From contig DASWMP010000290.1 in the NCBI GenBank assembly GCA_036399695.1, positions 1 to 15,600 on the forward strand: a stretch of DNA of 15,600 nt, given 5' to 3'. Source of the DNA: DASVEE01 sp036399695 (GTDB taxonomy: Bacteria > Acidobacteriota > Thermoanaerobaculia > Gp7-AA8). The notes under the pieces are model-generated. The model saw only the letters and a program-made list of their open reading frames with translations. It did no database searches and was not told the DNA's origin. Both the position numbers and the translations under genes were made by a program. This document shows, piece after piece, positions 14,317 through 15,600 of the stretch (the stretch's first letter is position 1; each line of letters begins with the position of its first letter).

Positions 14317-15495
14317 CTAAACCCGCTCCGCGACGCGCAGCAGCTCCTCGGCCATCACCTTCGGCGGATCGGCGGGGACGAGCGTGCGGATGCGGGTGGC
14401 GGCGGCGTCGCCGATGGCGCGCCATTCGTCGCGGCGCTGCCAGGCGCGTTCCATCGCCTCGTCGAGCGCGTCTTCCGAGGCGGCGGAGGCCACGAAGCCG
14501 GTGATTTCGTCCTCGACGATCTCCGCGTTGCCGGCGACGTTCGTCACGATCGGGACGCGGCCGCTCAGCATCGCCTCGACGACGACCAGCGGGAGACCTT
14601 CGTAACGCGTCGGGAGGATCAGGGCATGGTGATCGTTCCAGATCGCGGCGACGTCCCGTACGAAGCCGGCGAACGAGACGCTCGTGAGCCCCGCCCGTCG
14701 CGCCATCTCTTCCAGTCCGATCTTCTGTTCGCCGGTGCCGTAGAACGTGACGGTCAGCGGACGGTTCCGCCAGTGCTCGCGTGAGAGCACGCGCAGGAGC
14801 ATGTCCTGTCCCTTTTCCATCGGGTAGAGCCGGCCGATGCAGGCGAGCCGTATGCCGTCGCGCTGGTCCGGCCAGTCGGTCCGCCGCTCCCATGGGACGA
14901 GAAACGGATTGCGCACGACGATCCCATGAGGCAGATCGACGCCGAACTGTTCCTCGGTGAGACGGCGATTGTGCTCGGAGACGAAGAAGCAGGCCAGCGC
15001 CGCCTCATACGCCAGCCGCATCCGCTCGCGCCGCGAGTCCGCCGGCCAGTAGATGTCGGCGGCTTTCTGGACGATCAGGACATACGGCAGCTTCAGGCGA
15101 CGGCAAACGTCGGCCAGATAGACGCCGTCGTGATTGCCGCCCTGTGAAATGACGATGAGGTCGGGACGCTTCGACCATCGCAGGCCGAGCCGCAGCCGCG
15201 AGATCTGCACCGTGTGCGTCCCGGGAAGGGAGAGGAACGCGATCAGCGAAAAAAGGCGGCGCGGAAAGAGACGTCCGCCGGCGAGATCGTTGATCTGGCA
15301 GCCCAGCTCGCGCAGACGGCGCATGCGGGGCTCGTCCGGATGCGTGCCGCGCTTGTAGACGCTCACCGTGTGGCCGGCGGCGGCGACTTCGGCCGCGGCC
15401 GCGCTCCACAGCTCTTCACTGCCGCCCCAGGTGGGATTGCTGCTGATGAATACGATATTGAATCGTCGCGAGGGTCCTCGGGGATCAGGGGTCAA
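14317..15495 (-). CDS. Glycosyltransferase, GT4 family (GT-B fold)
   Basis: This 392-residue enzyme transfers a sugar from an activated donor, probably to a surface glycan or lipid, at the cytoplasmic side of the membrane. The N-terminal Rossmann half has RFNIVFISSNPTWGGSEELW (11-30), the usual glycine-rich acceptor loop. The C-terminal half has LACIGRLYPMEKGQDML and the EX7E donor motif E299-E307 in RYEGLPLVVVEAMLSG, followed by VTNVAGNAEIVEDEITGFVA. These are hallmarks of GT4. TTG at 15495 is the start: a perfect TATAAT ends 7 nt upstream and no ATG or GTG lies before the first strand. It has its own promoter, and no other glycan gene is adjacent on its left. Confidence 0.92.
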   Translation of the reverse strand: MTPDPRGPSRRFNIVFISSNPTWGGSEELWSAAAAEVAAAGHTVSVYKRGTHPDEPRMRRLRELGCQINDLAGGRLFPRRLFSLIAFLSLPGTHTVQISRLRLGLRWSKRPDLIVISQGGNHDGVYLADVCRRLKLPYVLIVQKAADIYWPADSRRERMRLAYEAALACFFVSEHNRRLTEEQFGVDLPHGIVVRNPFLVPWERRTDWPDQRDGIRLACIGRLYPMEKGQDMLLRVLSREHWRNRPLTVTFYGTGEQKIGLEEMARRAGLTSVSFAGFVRDVAAIWNDHHALILPTRYEGLPLVVVEAMLSGRVPIVTNVAGNAEIVEDEITGFVASAASEDALDEAMERAWQRRDEWRAIGDAAATRIRTLVPADPPKVMAEELLRVAERV

Positions 15496-15502
15496 AAAGG
15501 GA

Positions 15503-15508
15503 ATTATA
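15503..15508 (-). promoter_or_regulatory. Consensus -10 hexamer (TATAAT), leaderless TTG start
   Basis: A perfect TATAAT on the minus strand, in GC-rich surroundings, is followed by TCCCTTT and then TTG (15495). It is the strongest single case for leaderless initiation in the window. Confidence 0.65.
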
Positions 15509-15548
15509 CCGATCCCATCAGCGCAGCTCAGGTAGGTTTCGGCTGCTG

Positions 15549-15554
15549 TATCCT
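15549..15554 (+). promoter_or_regulatory. Possible rightward -10 hexamer (TATCCT) near window end
   Basis: TGTATCCTCCG here resembles CGTATCCTCCG before the gene at 104. Seven nt later an open frame begins with ATC, not a normal start, and runs to the window end; GTG at 15586 is in the same frame. The hexamer sits in a 9-bp inverted repeat, GGTTTCGGC (15535-15543) with GCCGAAACC (15577-15585). A gene may start here, but too little is visible to call it. Confidence 0.3.
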
Positions 15555-15600
15555 CCGGCTCATCAAACGACCTTTCGCCGAAACCGTGCGCGCCGGGGAA

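Overview
The window is GC-rich, gene-dense chromosomal DNA from a bacterium with a diderm envelope: four lipoprotein or signal-peptide proteins, a TonB C-terminal-domain protein and many GTG/TTG starts. The style of the secreted proteins, the lone TonB_C protein and the weak use of Shine-Dalgarno sites fit Acidobacteriota (Thermoanaerobaculia/Vicinamibacteria-like). This is inference from style only; no rRNA or taxonomic marker is present. I see no tRNA, rRNA, transposase, integrase, phage gene or CRISPR array. No gene-free stretch exceeds 300 bases, but the intergenic gaps of 80-190 bases are unusually rich in repeats.

Layout, left to right. A REP-like palindrome (1-34) precedes a radical SAM/SPASM gene (104-1153, +), which overlaps by 4 nt a GT-C-like membrane protein gene (1150-2775, +). 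A strong hairpin built from a 9-nt repeat separates this pair from a convergent class I methyltransferase (2859-3602, -). A divergent, repeat-filled promoter region (3603-3768) leads to a 2-oxoglutarate/Fe(II) oxygenase (3769-4461, +) coupled to a small lipoprotein (4461-4922, +). A 191-bp inverted repeat, whose ends coincide with the two facing stop codons, follows. Then comes a leftward cluster (7976 to 5108, read right to left): methyltransferase, FAD-dependent oxidoreductase, pterin carbinolamine dehydratase and a stand-alone Lon N-terminal-domain protein. After a divergent regulatory gap lie a TonB_C-domain secreted protein (8168-9244, +) and a convergent lipoprotein (9261-9869, -). Another leftward group follows: a lipoprotein (10046-10384) overlapping a secreted protein with an internal domain duplication and a basic Gly/Asn-rich tail (10381-11637), a beta-lactamase-fold serine hydrolase (11780-13465), a secreted WRTDV-type protein (13516-14259) and a GT4 glycosyltransferase (14317-15495). 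The last 40 bases may hold the start of a rightward gene.

How the genes may work together. The first third (radical SAM, GT-C-like protein, methyltransferase, 2OG oxygenase), with the GT4 glycosyltransferase at the far end, suggests making or decorating a cell-surface glycan or lipid. The middle methyltransferase/oxidoreductase pair suggests tailoring of a lipid, quinone or polyketide-like small molecule. The rest is envelope and secreted proteins of unknown role. None of these pathways can be assigned from the sequence alone.

The most distinctive observation is at transcription and translation starts: at least six genes have a TANNNT -10-type hexamer ending only 5-7 nt before the start codon, which predicts leaderless mRNAs. 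The second is the set of short intergenic repeat families (REP-like palindrome, 9-nt GGGACCTAT, 7-nt AACGGAC, and the 191-bp inverted repeat) that occupy most of the longer gaps between transcription units.
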